Assembly (NCBI RefSeq): GCF_040807025.1
Contig: NC_090981.1
Coordinates: forward strand, 3,546,501 to 3,610,500
From: Struthio camelus
Taxonomy: Eukaryota > Chordata > Aves > Struthioniformes > Struthionidae
Direction: 5' to 3'
DNA: 64,000 nucleotides
The notes under the pieces: model-generated
Told to the model about the DNA's origin: nothing
Database searches by the model: none
The model's input: the letters and a program-made list of their open reading frames with translations, nothing else
Program-made: the position numbers and the translations under genes
Part shown: positions 24,411-37,689 of the stretch, one piece after another
Numbering within the stretch: the first letter of the stretch is position 1
How the letters are laid out: every line of letters starts with the position of its first letter

Positions 24411-26920
24411 TGTAAAACACCACATCCTGGAGGGGGGATACCTTTCCTCTTAACATATGTGTTTCTGCTATTTCAAATCACAAAACTGACAAACCTTTCC
24501 ACCTTTTCCTTGCTCTACTTCTGACTGGAAAGAATCTTACCTGCAGCCTGCCCAATGGCACTCAGGACTTCATCTCTCCTGGTCTTTTTCAAGTAGGGCT
24601 GCTATTTGTTATTTTGCTTTCCTTAGTTGTCGGCTGTATTTTCTGTTGTCTTTTCAGATCAGAGGCAGGGAACTTTTCCCCTGCTACAAGTGAAAACAAC
24701 AGTCAAGCCACCAACAGGCCTCACTTCAAAAAAAAAACACATACCATATGCAATGTTCAAGAACAAACATGCGAAGCTAAGAGCCATCAAAAAGCTGAAG
24801 TCATAGGCTGTCTTAGGTTTCTGGGCTGTAGGTTCCTTGTTCCTCTTTTCCACACAAATTCTCTGCCTTTAAGGACGGTATGTCAGAGGTAGTTTTACCT
24901 TAACCCCAATGGGCTCCCTGCCCTGTCTGTGGCCACAGCGAGCAGAGGGACACAGCCCAGCACTGTCTTTCTCAAAGCACGGTTCCCCTCATCTGTCTAG
25001 GCTGGCTTGCACAAGCTGTCCCTTTCTGCTGGCTCCTCCCTCCCAGCTTCGCCTCGCTGATGACCCTGCATCAGACCACTGGATTTGTCTTTCCTACATG
25101 GCTTTTGCACTCCTCCCTCCTTGCCAGCTGTAATCCCCCAACCAGTCTGGCCTCCAGGCAGCACGTCTTACTGGGCAGTAGGACCGCCCATGCCACATCT
25201 CAGCCTCTTCTGCAGCCTGGCCGAAAAATCCTCGAGACGTGGGGGACCTCAGCTTCACTCGTGTCGTTGCCCAAATGAGCAGGCAGTCTAGTCATCTACG
25301 AGTCCTGCTACACCTGACATTCCCAAATCCTTCTGCCAGTAAAAAGTCAGAAAGTGAAAGTTGGCCTGTTCTGGAGCATGTTGCAGGGTTGTCAGTCTCC
25401 CTTGGTCTCTGCAAAAGCAGCAGTAACATTGCTCTGTTAACTGCCACTGACAAGCTTACTGCTGTTTGTTGGGAAACTAATGGGGGAAAGAAAAAAGAAC
25501 AAGTGCCAGACAAGTTTAACAGATAGCAGTAAGGGATGTAAATAATTTCCAAAGCCATGTTTTTTTTTATTATTGAAAAGAAACAAAATTTCCCAATTGA
25601 ATTTTCCTTGTTATTCATCAGGATAAGAGCAATAAACCTGGATTAAACATTACATGCCTGTTGTCAATTTGCAAGAAAATTATTTATTTCAAAATTCTCA
25701 GTTTTGAAAACATCTGAATTTCTGGTTTGGAAAAAAAAAGCCATCCCAGAGGACACACAAGTATCTTTTGGTGCAGTATACAACATAAATCAAGTTTAGG
25801 TCCAAAAGATTTTAACTGAACTTCTTTCTGTAACACAACCTGGAAAACAATCTGTCTGCAGGCTGGCTCTTCAGAAGAAAGACTAAGCACCTTTGACCAG
25901 AATTTTAAAAATCTTGCCCAATTGCTGCAGAAAACTATATGAAGGACTAAAATCTCTCCCTCTTAAAGCCCTGATCAAGACAGTTAGATAAAACCCTCTT
26001 GCCAATATTTAAAATTTCATTGTATTTTATTGTGTCTTTCTTAGCTGAGAATCATTGAAAGCTTAGTTTAAAGCACAGAGCTTGTTGTCATAGAGATTGT
26101 GAAATCTAATATGGCTAGGTTTATTATTATCATTATGTAGGTTTATGACACCATAACTGAAAATTGCCACTTTGAACAGTTAACACTAATTAAAGCATAG
26201 AGTAGCAGGTAATGCATTGTATAGCTATACACTTATCTTTCCTCTTCTATTTTGATTGCTAGATTTCAGTCCACTCTTAAAGGAGTAATTAACATGCAAC
26301 CCTACCATCTAGGTACTTTGTAGACACACAAACAGCTAATGTCATGTCATAACATATCCATATCACAGCACAATTCAATGTAGCACAGAGATTCCTTAGC
26401 ATTAACAAAGGCAATTTTTTATGCCCCAAATCCACTCGCTCAGATGTTTATGGGTTTTAGATCTTTATTTTACCTGAAGAAGAAATAGTTTAGATTCGTT
26501 TATTCTATTGCATCTGGGATTTGTCTAACACGTTAATGAGTCACAAAAGGCTTAATGCTCTAAAATCCATTTAAGAGTCTAATACAGAATGTATGCCAGA
26601 GTCTCTGTGACAAGGATTTTATGAAGTTTATAGCAGTATTGTGTCTGCTAGGTTTTTTTCAGGGTAACACAAGAAAGACAAAGACATTGCACAGTACACA
26701 CATTTGAAAGAGCCAGTGTTGTTTTATTGAATACATTCTGCTTGGAGACAACATCCATCTCCTGCTCATAAAACAGTTTGTACTAGGATATTAAAGAGAA
26801 AACACGCAAAAAAAATGCATGCCTTGCCAGAAGGTGCAGAGCTTGTCCTTGCTCAGACTAGCGTCTCAAGATACTACACACTGGGTCCTTGAGGGCTTAT
26901 TGAATGTGTGGTGAATTAAA

Positions 26921-26932
26921 CCCCCCCCCCCC
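26921..26932. repeat. Poly(C) tract (12)
   Basis: An uninterrupted run of 12 C on the plus strand, about 110 bp upstream of the promoter-like block at 27.0 kb. Confidence 0.9.
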
Positions 26933-27036
26933 ATAGGAACATACTAGAAGGCAAACTGCCAGTCACTATGCCATTTCTACAACCTCCAGTGTGACTGATA
27001 CCACGCCAAAAGGGTCCCACAACTCTACTTTTAAAT

Positions 27037-27230
27037 TGATTGGCCATCCCAGATCAGGTGGTCTGGGCTGTCAATCAAAGGAACCTTCTGGAAGGCTGGT
27101 GAGGCAGCAGGTATGCAAACAGCTGGATTGAAAGTGCACATTTTGATTGGTTAGGTTAGTCCTCTTGGGTGACTATGTACCCGATTAGTCTAGTTATAAA
27201 AACCCCCAGGCAAAGGCATGTGTGTGTGTT
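27037..27230 (+). promoter_or_regulatory. TATA-box promoter with CCAAT boxes
   Basis: Inverted CCAAT boxes (ATTGG) lie at 27039-27043 and 27146-27150. There is a CAAT at 27072-27075 and an octamer-like ATGCAAAC at 27113-27120. A TATA box (TATAAAAA) lies at 27195-27202. Transcription would start near 27225-27230, about 25 bases before the ATG of the 73-codon frame. The arrangement resembles a compact cell promoter or an LTR U3 region. The assignment rests on motif spacing only. Confidence 0.45.
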
Positions 27231-27251
27231 GGAGACTTAGAGCTGGAAATC

Positions 27252-27473
27252 ATGGAGGCAGGTGGATGTGTGCTAAAGATTGATGCACTGGGGAAGAAGC
27301 AGCTGAGGCAGCTCTTGTCAGAGCTCTCAAGTGGCCTAGCTGCCCCCTGTAGGCACATTTCCCCAGCTGAAGATACTGAGCAGCTGCAGTGGCTGGCCCC
27401 TGCTGGAGTGGTGGAAGTGATTATTCCACTGGACTTCATCATCAACACCCCCCTGGACTGGGATGCTGTGTGA
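27252..27473 (+). CDS. Unidentified 73-residue intronless reading frame, gene-like
   Basis: I do not recognise this protein. The frame starts ATG in an acceptable context (ATCATGG) and ends TGA at 27471. It runs from MEAGGCVLKIDALGKKQLRQ to a tail ending LDFIINTPLDWDAV. Codon use is coding-like, with many CTG, GTG, CAG and GCC codons, in a region that is otherwise AT-rich. A longer start at 27222 (ten more codons) lies at or before the expected transcription start, so 27252 is preferred. No signal peptide or membrane segment is clear; the C-terminal third is hydrophobic and acidic (VVEVIIPLDFI). A TATA box lies 50 bp upstream and AATAAA 260 bp downstream. It could be a small lineage-specific gene, a fragment of a retroelement protein, or a chance frame in a non-coding transcript. 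Confidence 0.4.
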   Translation: MEAGGCVLKIDALGKKQLRQLLSELSSGLAAPCRHISPAEDTEQLQWLAPAGVVEVIIPLDFIINTPLDWDAV

Positions 27474-27731
27474 GGACACTGAGGGACCCTGCCCCTTCCT
27501 GCTGGGTAGGAGTGCTGCACTTTGTGGAATGTAAGCTTAACTCCTTCTCCCCCTGACTCCTACAATGAGGTGTCATCCTGTCTAGAGGAATAATTCTGGA
27601 AGGCCATGCACACAGGTGCTGCTTTTTCTGTCTGGTGCTATCCCCCCCAACTGTGTTTATTTTCAGTTTGTCTCTAGCTGCAGCTGCCTAGTAGCCTAGG
27701 CATCAATCCCCTTCATGACCTTGTTCCCCTT

Positions 27732-27760
27732 AATAAAGGCTTTATTTTTTTTTTAATTAG
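27732..27760 (+). terminator. Polyadenylation signal with T-rich downstream element
   Basis: AATAAA at 27732-27737 is followed by GGC and a run of T to about 27754. It lies about 260 bp after the stop of the 73-codon frame and is in the same orientation as the TATA box. A second AATAAA lies at 28238-28243. Confidence 0.45.
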
Positions 27761-30700
27761 TGTTATATGCTTTGATTGAAATATTGTTGATTTTTCATTT
27801 CTGTACTGGTATATAAATATTGTGTGTGTATATATAGTTTCTGTTATTAGAATAGGAATGAAGTTTGTTAAGTGTTGTGTGCCCTGGCTCTTGTAAACCC
27901 TCTCACACCTCAAGAAGGCAACCCACAGGTCATCTAAAGAATCTGTAAGTGGCATATATGGCTATCTAATATGACCTTTTTTTGTGGTGCATGTGCACTA
28001 TTGGCATGGGTCACCACATTTCAGATTTGTCTGGCCTGTGGGTATCAAGAGCACAAATCTTGACTGGACTTTCCTGGGCTTGGGGAGGGCCAGGTCTGTA
28101 CCCCCACAGGAGCAGCATGGGGAATGCAGCTAAACCAGTCAGGTGCACAGCAAGTTCAGACACCTCTAGAGCTTGTTATTGGTTCTGTGGTGAAAGGTTC
28201 CTCAATGGCAGCTTTGTCCCTACACAAAGTCACTGAAAATAAACTTAAGCTGTTTGGTACAATTCCAGCAGTTCTACTGCTCTCTAGTTTCAAACTGAAA
28301 AATATTGTTTTAATATTGTTATTGACCTTAAACATTTTTAGGGTTTTTTGAAATATAAAATATAAAGAGTTTACAGTACTTTAGTTATCTGTGTGACTTT
28401 AACTGACTTTCACTTCAGCCTATCCTGTTTGGGAGGAAAGGGGGAAGAAGCTTCTCCCTTGTAACTGTAAATCTTTACATAATTATCATCCATGTATTCT
28501 TCTATAGGACCAAAACAATCTCAAATTAACATACAACTAAACTACTGCCATCAGCATACTTAAATCAGGCCAAAAGTATTTTCCAAGTTGCTCATGTGAT
28601 CATTTTGAATTAATATAAAATCTTGATTTGCAGAAGTATCCTGAAGTCAATAGTTGTTATGCAAAATACTGATAATACTCCATAGACTATATATATATTT
28701 TTTAAACCTTACAGCTTCAGTCTAGAGACATAACTTTAAGTGCAATTCTATATGCATGCTGCACAAAATAAGAGTGGTTTCAGGACAAAGATTTACATGT
28801 GTTGGGGATATTAAAGAAGCCTGATAATGCTTTAAATCAAATCTTTCCAAGAAGGATTTAATGATTAGATTGCCATTACCCACTAGATAGATTATGGGCT
28901 GGCATTTAATTGCATTCATTTGTGATTAAACAGCTGAGCCATAGGATGCTTCTCACATCTTCAAGTGTCTCAACAGGAAGTGACTATGACAATATTTCTT
29001 CTTAAATTCAGTCATTGTGGTAGAATATGCTGGATGTTGATTTAAACTATGAAATGGAAATGACTAGTCACTAAGCTTAAGTGATTCTCTGCTATGGGAT
29101 TTAATTGTTCCTACCCTATTCTGTACAGTAACCAGCAGAAAGAGGAAAAAGTAGAGGCCTAAAGAAAAAGCCAGGAGAACTTACACCAAGGCAGAAGGTG
29201 TGGCTGTCTGCAGTAGAGAGGGGAGAATGCACTCACCCTTTCAACCTTTCACCCTTTCAACAATTACCTGGATATTTGCACAAACTTTTGGTACCCAAAC
29301 AGCACAGAGCACTGCTTTGTGATCCTTCACTAGGATCTTGTGGGTCTCCCTGTCGGTCTTGGTTTTTTTCTTCCTTCTCACCATCCAGCACACATCAATT
29401 TGAGTGCCTGTGGAAGCCATTTGTCTGTCTTAACATTTTTACCATATGTTAATTCTCAAATGCCTCCAACAGCTCAGTCACTGAAATATGAATATCTTCT
29501 TACCACCTTTAAGTTTAGTTCCTAACTCCATCTTTCCCTATTTTCTAACTTATTCTATTTTGAGTCATCTACCCATTTGTTAGCTTTCTCATAAGTATAT
29601 CTATATTTTTTGATGCTATACACATCAAAGGGAAAGCCTTTCTAGACAATAGCAACAAAGCTCTCCAATGTTAGTGCTAGCTTTAAAGACTCCTATGGGG
29701 AAAACTAAGCTGAATCTTAAGGATAATTAAGAGCTGATTTTAAAATTAATTGTATAAACACTAGCTAACAAAGCTAATACACCATATAGCACAGGATATG
29801 AAAGTTTCTTACCACCTAACTTTAGAAATCTAGAGTTAGTGTCTATGTTAGGTGCCTAGATTCATGCAATCATTGATCTTTGTATTTCTTTCTCATTTGA
29901 AGGAGAAATACTTGTAAATATACATAAAAGTTTAAGAAATACATTGCTTATTCATCTCCACAAATTGGAGAAAGCATGTTTTTAAATGGAGTAGCATCTA
30001 GAATAGAACTGACTGGGGAAAAAAGATTTATGTTCTGGGTGGAATATTTGAAGAAGGCATTCACCCTTTTGTCCAGCATTTGAATTTAAGAAACCTGAAA
30101 ATAATAACCTTAAGTATGGAAATAATTAATTTTCAAGTGCATGTTTAAAAGGCATTTTTTGTGACTTTTCTCTTTTTCAACTGGAAGGCAATAAAAGGGT
30201 TTGGATGATAAAACAAGCTATTCTTCATGGGATTCCTTCCTACCTTTTATATCACATTTTAAGTCTTCATTTATAAAAGAGGTTTGGTTTCATTGGGCAG
30301 TTTACTAGTTCAAATGCATATTATTAATTGTTGTGAAAAATGTGGAATGGCTACAGGAGTAGGTCCCAGCTTTATTGCCATACACACAAAGATGTGTGCT
30401 AACCGATTATCGATGTCTCCATTTAACAAGCTTCTGGCAACATACTTCCAAATCCAGGGAAGTGGGAAATGGAAAGATGTTCACTGTTGTCCAGTTATTA
30501 TGTAGCATGAAAAATGTATTGAGATAAGTGATCTTAATTTGCTAAAAATACAGATTACAAGTGATACAGCAACTCTGACATGATTTATTTTTCTGAATAT
30601 TGATTTATTTCAGGGCATTGCAGGCATGCATCTTTAAAGAAAACTATTTGCTAAAATGGAGTGACAAAGATTTGGACATTGGAATCAAAATCAATAGCAT

Positions 30701-32590
30701 GTGGTTAATTTAAATTGGTTTTTGAAGTTTTTTTTAATTTAAAATAGTTCACTACAGTAACAGAAACAGAATAGGTGGTGTTAGATGGTGGGATGGAAGG
30801 GGGGTGGAGGGGAAGTGGAAATGAACTTGGAGGGAGAGAAAAAGCAGGAAAAAATAGTAAAAATGGAATAGAGAAGTCTCTCTTTTTTTTTTTTTTCCTA
30901 AAGAGAAAAGAAAACCAGAAGTATTAAAAAAACAAAAAAGCCCTTATTTGACTTGGAAATGTTCACAATTATAAATAGTTCAGATTAAATTTATTACATT
31001 TTTAATAAGACACTACAAAGTGTATATTTTTCCTTTTAGAGCATGGGTATCAAAACGCCTCTAGGTCCTTGGTACAACTGGATGGACAGCATCATTTTGG
31101 GTACCCAGGAATTTGTCAGCTCTGGTGTGAAAACAGCAGCAGTTGATTTGTGTGAGGGGAACCCTCCTCCCCTGGACATCTGGGCTTCAAGCTTCTTAAT
31201 GTTGTTTTGACATCTCTCTCAGCACAGTGTTTTTTGAATATAGGGATGCCGGGAACAGTTTCAGGAGCTGTGACACCAACAGACTAACAAAACAGTGCTG
31301 TACTGTCCCTTTCCACAGGATATAGTGCTTTGCAAGGCTTAAATAATTAAAATCAAGATCCAGAACATAAACCTTCCTTCCAAGCATTTGTTTTCTCTCT
31401 TATGTGCCACGTAGTCATATGGGTGGTAGGGAGATTTATTTTATTGCTCTTTTCCATGAAAGATTTATGTAACAACTACCCAAACTGAGAGATCACTTAG
31501 GCTACAGGATATAACTGCAGACCTGTGGTCTGTCTCCTATATCCAGGCTACTTCAGAAGATGAAAAAGCTCTGTCCTGCCAGGATACCTGGACAAATATA
31601 TATTCTCATGCCATGCCCTAGGCTTTATTTAGTTATTCATCAGTAGCTATTTTCCTACATGATCTTTCCACAAAAAAAATCTTTTGCACAGATTAGTCCT
31701 ATGTTTGCATAGCCCCACTGTAAGTACACTATTTTTCATTTAGCTGGCAGCTCTCCACCTGTGAATGGTAAGATGACCGAAACAGGAGGATTGGGTTTGT
31801 CTATTGTATATGACTAGATACTGCAATGACTACTCTAAGCTGTTTTCCTTCAAATTAAATAATCTTTTCTAGGGATGGGGGATAAGCTTCTCTCTGGATG
31901 GAATTCCTCCCTGTGCTCATTATTTTAAAGTACCATGAAAAGCAATATAGACATTAAACAAAGCTACACATAGACACTCAAATTGTGCACGTTAGTTTGT
32001 TACTTATAACAGTCAAACATTCTCCTTCTCAAACCATAACATAGTATTTCTTATTCTAATTGCTGCTCTGCACTTGGATTACACGTCAACCATATTCTCA
32101 GATCAGTTGCATTATTCTGCCTTAGAGGCTATAAATAGCTGCCAAGTCCTTTTCCAAGAGAAGCCAAAGTTTTGATCCCACACAGGTAGCACCACCAGCA
32201 CATAAACTGCCCAGGTGGTAAAAATCAAACCTTTTCTTCCCCTCAAAATGCCTCTATTGGTTAAATTAAAGGCCAGTCTCATTTAAAGCAAGCCCCTTGG
32301 TGTCACTGACAGTTCTCTGTAGGCTGGTGAGAGGATGCTTTTGATTAGAGTTCCCAAGTTTCTGTCCTTAAGATATAGGAGTCTCCTTGGGGGAAGCCTT
32401 CATAACCAGGGAAGGCACTGAGTTTTAATGGAGAATTGCTTTTTCAGTTACAAAGCGTTTGTCCTGTTGAAATGTTGGTCTGAGCAGCAAAGAACAGTGT
32501 GTTAGCAAAACTTTATTATTAGGCTTGCCTCAGCAGAGAAGTACTGAATCTTCATGTATTGGCCACTTATTCCTTTCCTTGTTATTTCTT

Positions 32591-32606
32591 CCCCCCCCCC
32601 CCCCCC
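32591..32606. repeat. Poly(C) tract (16)
   Basis: An uninterrupted run of 16 C, the longest homopolymer of C in the window. Length may be affected by sequencing error. Confidence 0.9.
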
Positions 32607-33997
32607 GACACCACGGTATTGCTGCCTGCAAGACCTTCTTCCCATCCTTTACTATTACACTCACCACATAAGCTTGCCTTTCCTCAAGTCTTCAGAGCCT
32701 CCAAAGGACGTTTCCTCTCGTGAAGCAGGGGGATTTTTGGAGAGCGGGCTGCCAGAGGGCAAAGTCACCTCACAAACGTACAAGCATGCCGGGTGCTTGG
32801 TGCGGGGACTGGCCCCAAAATGCAGCCCCCATCTCAGCTCTGCAGTCAGGGCCTCCAAAGGGCAGTGCACCCCCAGGTCTCATGCTCATTGTCACACTTA
32901 TAACGCTTTGCAAGCCCCAGCCAGAAAACCCTGTTGTCAGGGTAGTCTCAGTGTCTCCAGGACCAGGAATCAAAGGCCTAGCACTGTAATGAGACAACAG
33001 ACTCATCAACCATCAACCTGGTAACCTCTTTCTTAATTCTTAAGTGTTTTGCTGTAAGAAATTAAGTATGATAACAAGAGAAAAATGAAGGGAATGATTC
33101 ACATGTTAAACACTTGAGCTCTGAATTTTGAACTCTTATTAGAAGTGATTCTATACTGTGAAAGTCATTTATTTAGAAAGAAAAAAAACTTTGCAACTTC
33201 ATGCAACTTCATCTCTGCTGCTTGCTCTAACTCTGACTGACCCCCAAACTTGAATCCAGTCTCCAGTTGAGCAGCCTGCAATCATCGCATGCACTTGGCA
33301 CATCAGAAATCACAGTGGAGTAACCAGCTGTCACAAGAGAACTTGACATATTTCAAATGATAGCTGGAGGGTGCTTGTTATTTGAAGCTTATCATAAAGA
33401 CTTAATGATTGTTCATTTCATTCATAGCAAGCATCCAGTACCAAAAAAATATTTCAAACCATTCAAGCACACAGTCTTTTAAGATAAGTTTCCACTTAAG
33501 GCAAATCAAAATTCATCTGAAATCTAGGCAGATGTGGGTAAAATACCTGTCCCTCCAGAAAGGCTGCTTCCCTCCTCCCTTTCAGACTGCTTTCTTCCAA
33601 AGTGCTTTTAATTCTCCTGTCATTCCCTGAGCAATGAACACAGGTGACAGTGTTCTGTAGACAGTCATTTGCCCTGCTCTATCTAATATACAAAAGCACA
33701 GACTGCCGAAAATTGTAGCAGCCCTCCCACCTTCTCCTCCTGCATCACCTTCCCCAACTTTAACTTCGTGTCACCCTGGATATTATTTATACTGAAGGCA
33801 GTAAGTGATCACACAAAAGCTTAGCTTTTAAAAGTAAATTTATTATAGGCCCCATCACTATAACACTAAAACTAATTCTGTGAACCTAGTTCTTCTTAAA
33901 CAGCAATGATGACAGTGACCAGACAGTAATGGCAAAAGAGAGGAAAGTGTGTTGCATGCATGAAGACCTCACACCTGGTCCTCAAAACAACAAACAA

Positions 33998-34026
33998 CCC
34001 CCCCCCCAACACACACACACGCACAC
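33998..34026. repeat. Poly(C) followed by (AC)n
   Basis: Ten C followed by about nine AC units with one G substitution. Confidence 0.85.
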
Positions 34027-37000
34027 CCATCACCACAGCTGATTTCAGCTGGAATAAACTGCTGACCCACACACTGGCATGTTACCTTGCTAGCTGAAGC
34101 GGCGGATCAGCCTGGTGGTGGTGCATTTCTTCTCCCATAAGATACAATTCAGTGTGCACTGAGGATCCATACAGTGCACTTGCCATTAGCAACAACACAA
34201 CAGCTTCAACCCCTCATCAAAACCCCGGGGGGCAGTCCCTCATCCAGCAGGATTCAGTGTCAGAAAGCAGAGCAGACTGATACCCAGATGGATGGAAAAC
34301 AGCAGTGGTAACAATCACTGCAATAAAGTGGGCCACTATGCCCACAGTCTAGAAAAAGGTCCATGTGGTACTGGTTCAGGAAGGTACCCACACATCTAAA
34401 ATCCGTGAATGGGAAGCGCTGCGATGTCCAACTTGCATGGGTCCTCTGGCCTGACTGTGCTGAGGAGGCACCTGTGCTGGTACCAGTGCCAGCAGGGAGG
34501 TGGGACAGCAAGGGAGCTGGAGGACACCAAAGGGACCAGGCTCCAGGAAGCAAATCTCGTCATTCGCTAGGAGGTGCACCATGCCCAAAGCCCTATACTT
34601 CCTTGCTCTTTTGTGCTAGTCACAGAAAGCTTTTCCCAGTGCCATCCTGGCCTTTTCTTCACACTTCTACAACTTTTCTGAGACAAGATACCACACAACA
34701 ATAGGACCAGCATTGTTACTATACTGCCAGGAGGGCTTTTTACAAGAACATACCCATTAAATAACAATAATTATAGTTTTCAATAAGTTTTAGTGTGTAT
34801 ATATGAGGATTGCGTTGCAACTGTTCAGAGTAAGACTGTATTGTATCGGTCATCAAAAATATAGCAATAAAGATTGCAACTACATTTTATAGTCTTGCAA
34901 TAGAGACTTCATATAGAGCATACTGTTGCACAATTGAACTAATATTTTCAAGGTCTAGAAGCAAAACACCTAAACAATTACCATTTAATCCTTTAGTCTT
35001 CATCTTTGTTTTAAATGAGATCTTACAAATTACATTCCTAACAGTTTTTAAATGTACCGATGCCTTTCTGAATAGAACCACACCCTTCAGAGGAATTTCT
35101 ACTAACAGACAACATATTGTTTTTTAATTTTCTCCTCCTTTTTTAATATTATTTTGTTCTCATGTGAACTTATGTTTATTGTTTTAGTGATACCCTCCTG
35201 TTGATTGTTACTCACTTCACCGTTTGTGACATAACAGTTAGCATTGCTGTGGAGAACATTGTGACACCAAAATCAGCAGGAATAAGACCTTAAAAATCAC
35301 CAGATATCTTGTTTTTGTGCGATTATCTGCACTAAGAGAGGGAAATACAAAAACTACATGAAACATTATCTCCAAAAGATCTGACTGGCTTTTCCAAAAG
35401 TTGTCTTACAGCATTTTAAGGGTACTTCTATGTTTATAATTGCATGAGTGCATGGGGGGAGTGGGATTAGAAAAATAATACATTTCTATCATTGAATTAC
35501 AGAAAATAAGATCCTTAAAATATACTTCATGTATAACTTTAAGTTACTGTAGAAGTTAGTTTGGGACCCAGAGACTGCAAAGCATTTCAATGTCCAGTGC
35601 TGAGTCCCCCCCCAGCCCTCCTCCCCATATACTTTTCGAAGATACTTACTACAGGATAGCAAACAATGTAAACAACATGTATTTTTAAGACGCTTTCACA
35701 AGCAGTATCTAAACTCTCAGTGCAATCTGAGAACTAGCAGACTTTTCACTTTCTGGGGAAGTACTCAAGTGTCTTCGGCTCTCATGGCACGCGTTATCGT
35801 GCGAGAGCTTCTACGTCTGCCACTGGTGCTGTACACAGGCAAGACTGACCTTGTCCCCCCTCCCCTTGCATCCCACAACATTTGCACTTTAAAATCTGAG
35901 GTAGAACCGGAAGAGACTCAGAGTTCATTTTACAGTTCACCTGTCCTTTCTCCCAGTAATAACTTCATCATTTTAAGCCATCTATAGACAGGTCTTACTG
36001 GTGTTACTAAAATTACTTGACTGTTTTCAGCAAGTTGCAAACCTCTCTCTCCTAAGTCTGTGATGATAATTTCATATAACGTAACATGTTTTCTTGTCCA
36101 GCCCCCTACTCTGTGCAAAAACAACTCCTTCCCCCCAAAACCTCACCGTAAGGCAACAATCCTCAACACTTACCTCACTTTGCAATGCCTCTGAACCAAG
36201 GGTACTGATAAAGTCATAGTATGAAAAGTGAAGGAAGCAAGACAAATCACACTGGAATTTATCCTTTAAAAAGGTGTAAGATCACTTACCATAGTAGGAA
36301 ACTATTTCCAAGTTAGCCTTCTGTGGGAAAATTCTTTTCATTTGTATAGTTTTAGTCCTACATAAATGTTTAATTTAAAAATGAATTTCAGAGGGCAAGA
36401 AAAGTTATATGAGTTTATTACCTAAATTATGTCAAAATAAGTTATTGTTCATAAAACAAGTTAGTCATTTTAGACTACTAAGTGGTAAGGTTCAAAGCAA
36501 TAACTAAGCAAAATTCCAGATGAAAATATCACATTAATATTTCGAAACCAATATCTCCTGTTAGAAGTTTTCAACAGAGCTAAGCATCAGCCCTCAAAAG
36601 GCACTCGTATATCACTTAGAACAGGGTGTAGAACAAGCTGTCATTTCTTTTGACAGGTACTTCCTATCCCATACAACAGATATTAATGAAAAAGTAGAAA
36701 AACTGTACATGTAACAAAGCCCACATACTCTTCCTCAGGAGTGTAGTGTACTCTGCATACACAATCTGTGTACATAAATTAACTAAAATACTTTCAACAC
36801 ACTGAAAATAGAAGTCAAGACACTAAATAAGACTCTTTCATAGCTTCAAAGGTGTAACTCTTATTTTTAATTATTATTCAAACATTAGGAATTAACTAAG
36901 TTATGTTACATTAAGCTCTGTGGTAGTTTTAAATCCCATTGTTTCACTCCCATGGACACTGTCAAATTATTTAAGAGGCTGGAAATTATTTTGCTTGCCT

Positions 37001-37689
37001 TTCCTGGAACAACAAACCTAAAACCAGCTTATCACTGAGTGATACAACATCTCCAGTACCATGATACTACATCACCAAGGAAAATTGATATTTTCAGGCT
37101 TTTGTGGCTTTGCAATCATTCTGCTCCACAGTGCACCTGATCTCACAGGGAACTATTTAGAGAAATTTTCTTTCCAGAGTGTCCCAACCATGTGAGTCAC
37201 TAGAATTAGGAAAGAACAGTCCTAATATCTGATATTAACTTTAAAAAAAATTTAAAAAACAACTTTTTCCTTCAAAAACTTTTTCCTTTTCAAGACATTT
37301 AAACAAAATGAGAAATTCACCTGTTTATTCTTCATTTGGGCAGCCAACTCTCAACAGGCAAACTAATACAAATCCAGCTGCCTTTTCTTCATTCTGGGCA
37401 ATGTCAGAGGCGAGATGGGTTCAAGTCTATCAGCAGAGTGCAACACTGGTGCATTTCTACAGCAGGGAGGTGGAAGCAGGGGTGGAGGGAGAAGAGTCAA
37501 CCCTCACAGCAGTTTCAGAGGTCTCGTGTGTTGTTATTGCTGCAGGTTTCTGTGCTGGGCGTTTGCTGATCTCCCTTCCTCTGACATTTCTGCCTGTTGA
37601 GCTGCGGAGCACAAACGAAGGCTAATCAGTGCGCACCTTGAGCAGCCAGCCCTGGTGTTTTGTCAACTGCGGAGACAATCGATACCTGG

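Larger units (their letters stand above)
23557..27000. other. Non-coding stretch between CR1 pair and the 27-kb unit
   Basis: It holds a possible SINE relic at 24.25-24.41 kb and a GC-richer block at about 24.9-25.3 kb that I cannot assign. The rest is AT-rich with nothing recognised. Confidence 0.5.
28260..37689. other. Non-coding gene-poor stretch
   Basis: AT-rich, with poly(C) tracts at 32.59 and 34.00 kb, a poly(T) at 30.88 kb and a GC-richer block at about 34.1-34.7 kb that may be an old unrecognised repeat. No supported gene. Confidence 0.55.

Noticed and set aside
26905..27780. The 27-kb promoter-like unit as a solo LTR beginning TGTGTGGTGAATT
   Set aside because: The start looks LTR-like and ATTGAA occurs on both sides, but the right end would be ...CTTTG rather than CA, and the TATA-to-AATAAA distance is over 500 bp. 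I could not find consistent ends or a target duplication.
32554..33024. 156-codon plus-strand open frame
   Set aside because: It begins over a poly(C) tract that creates a proline run. The rest is low in similarity to anything known and overlaps other chance frames.
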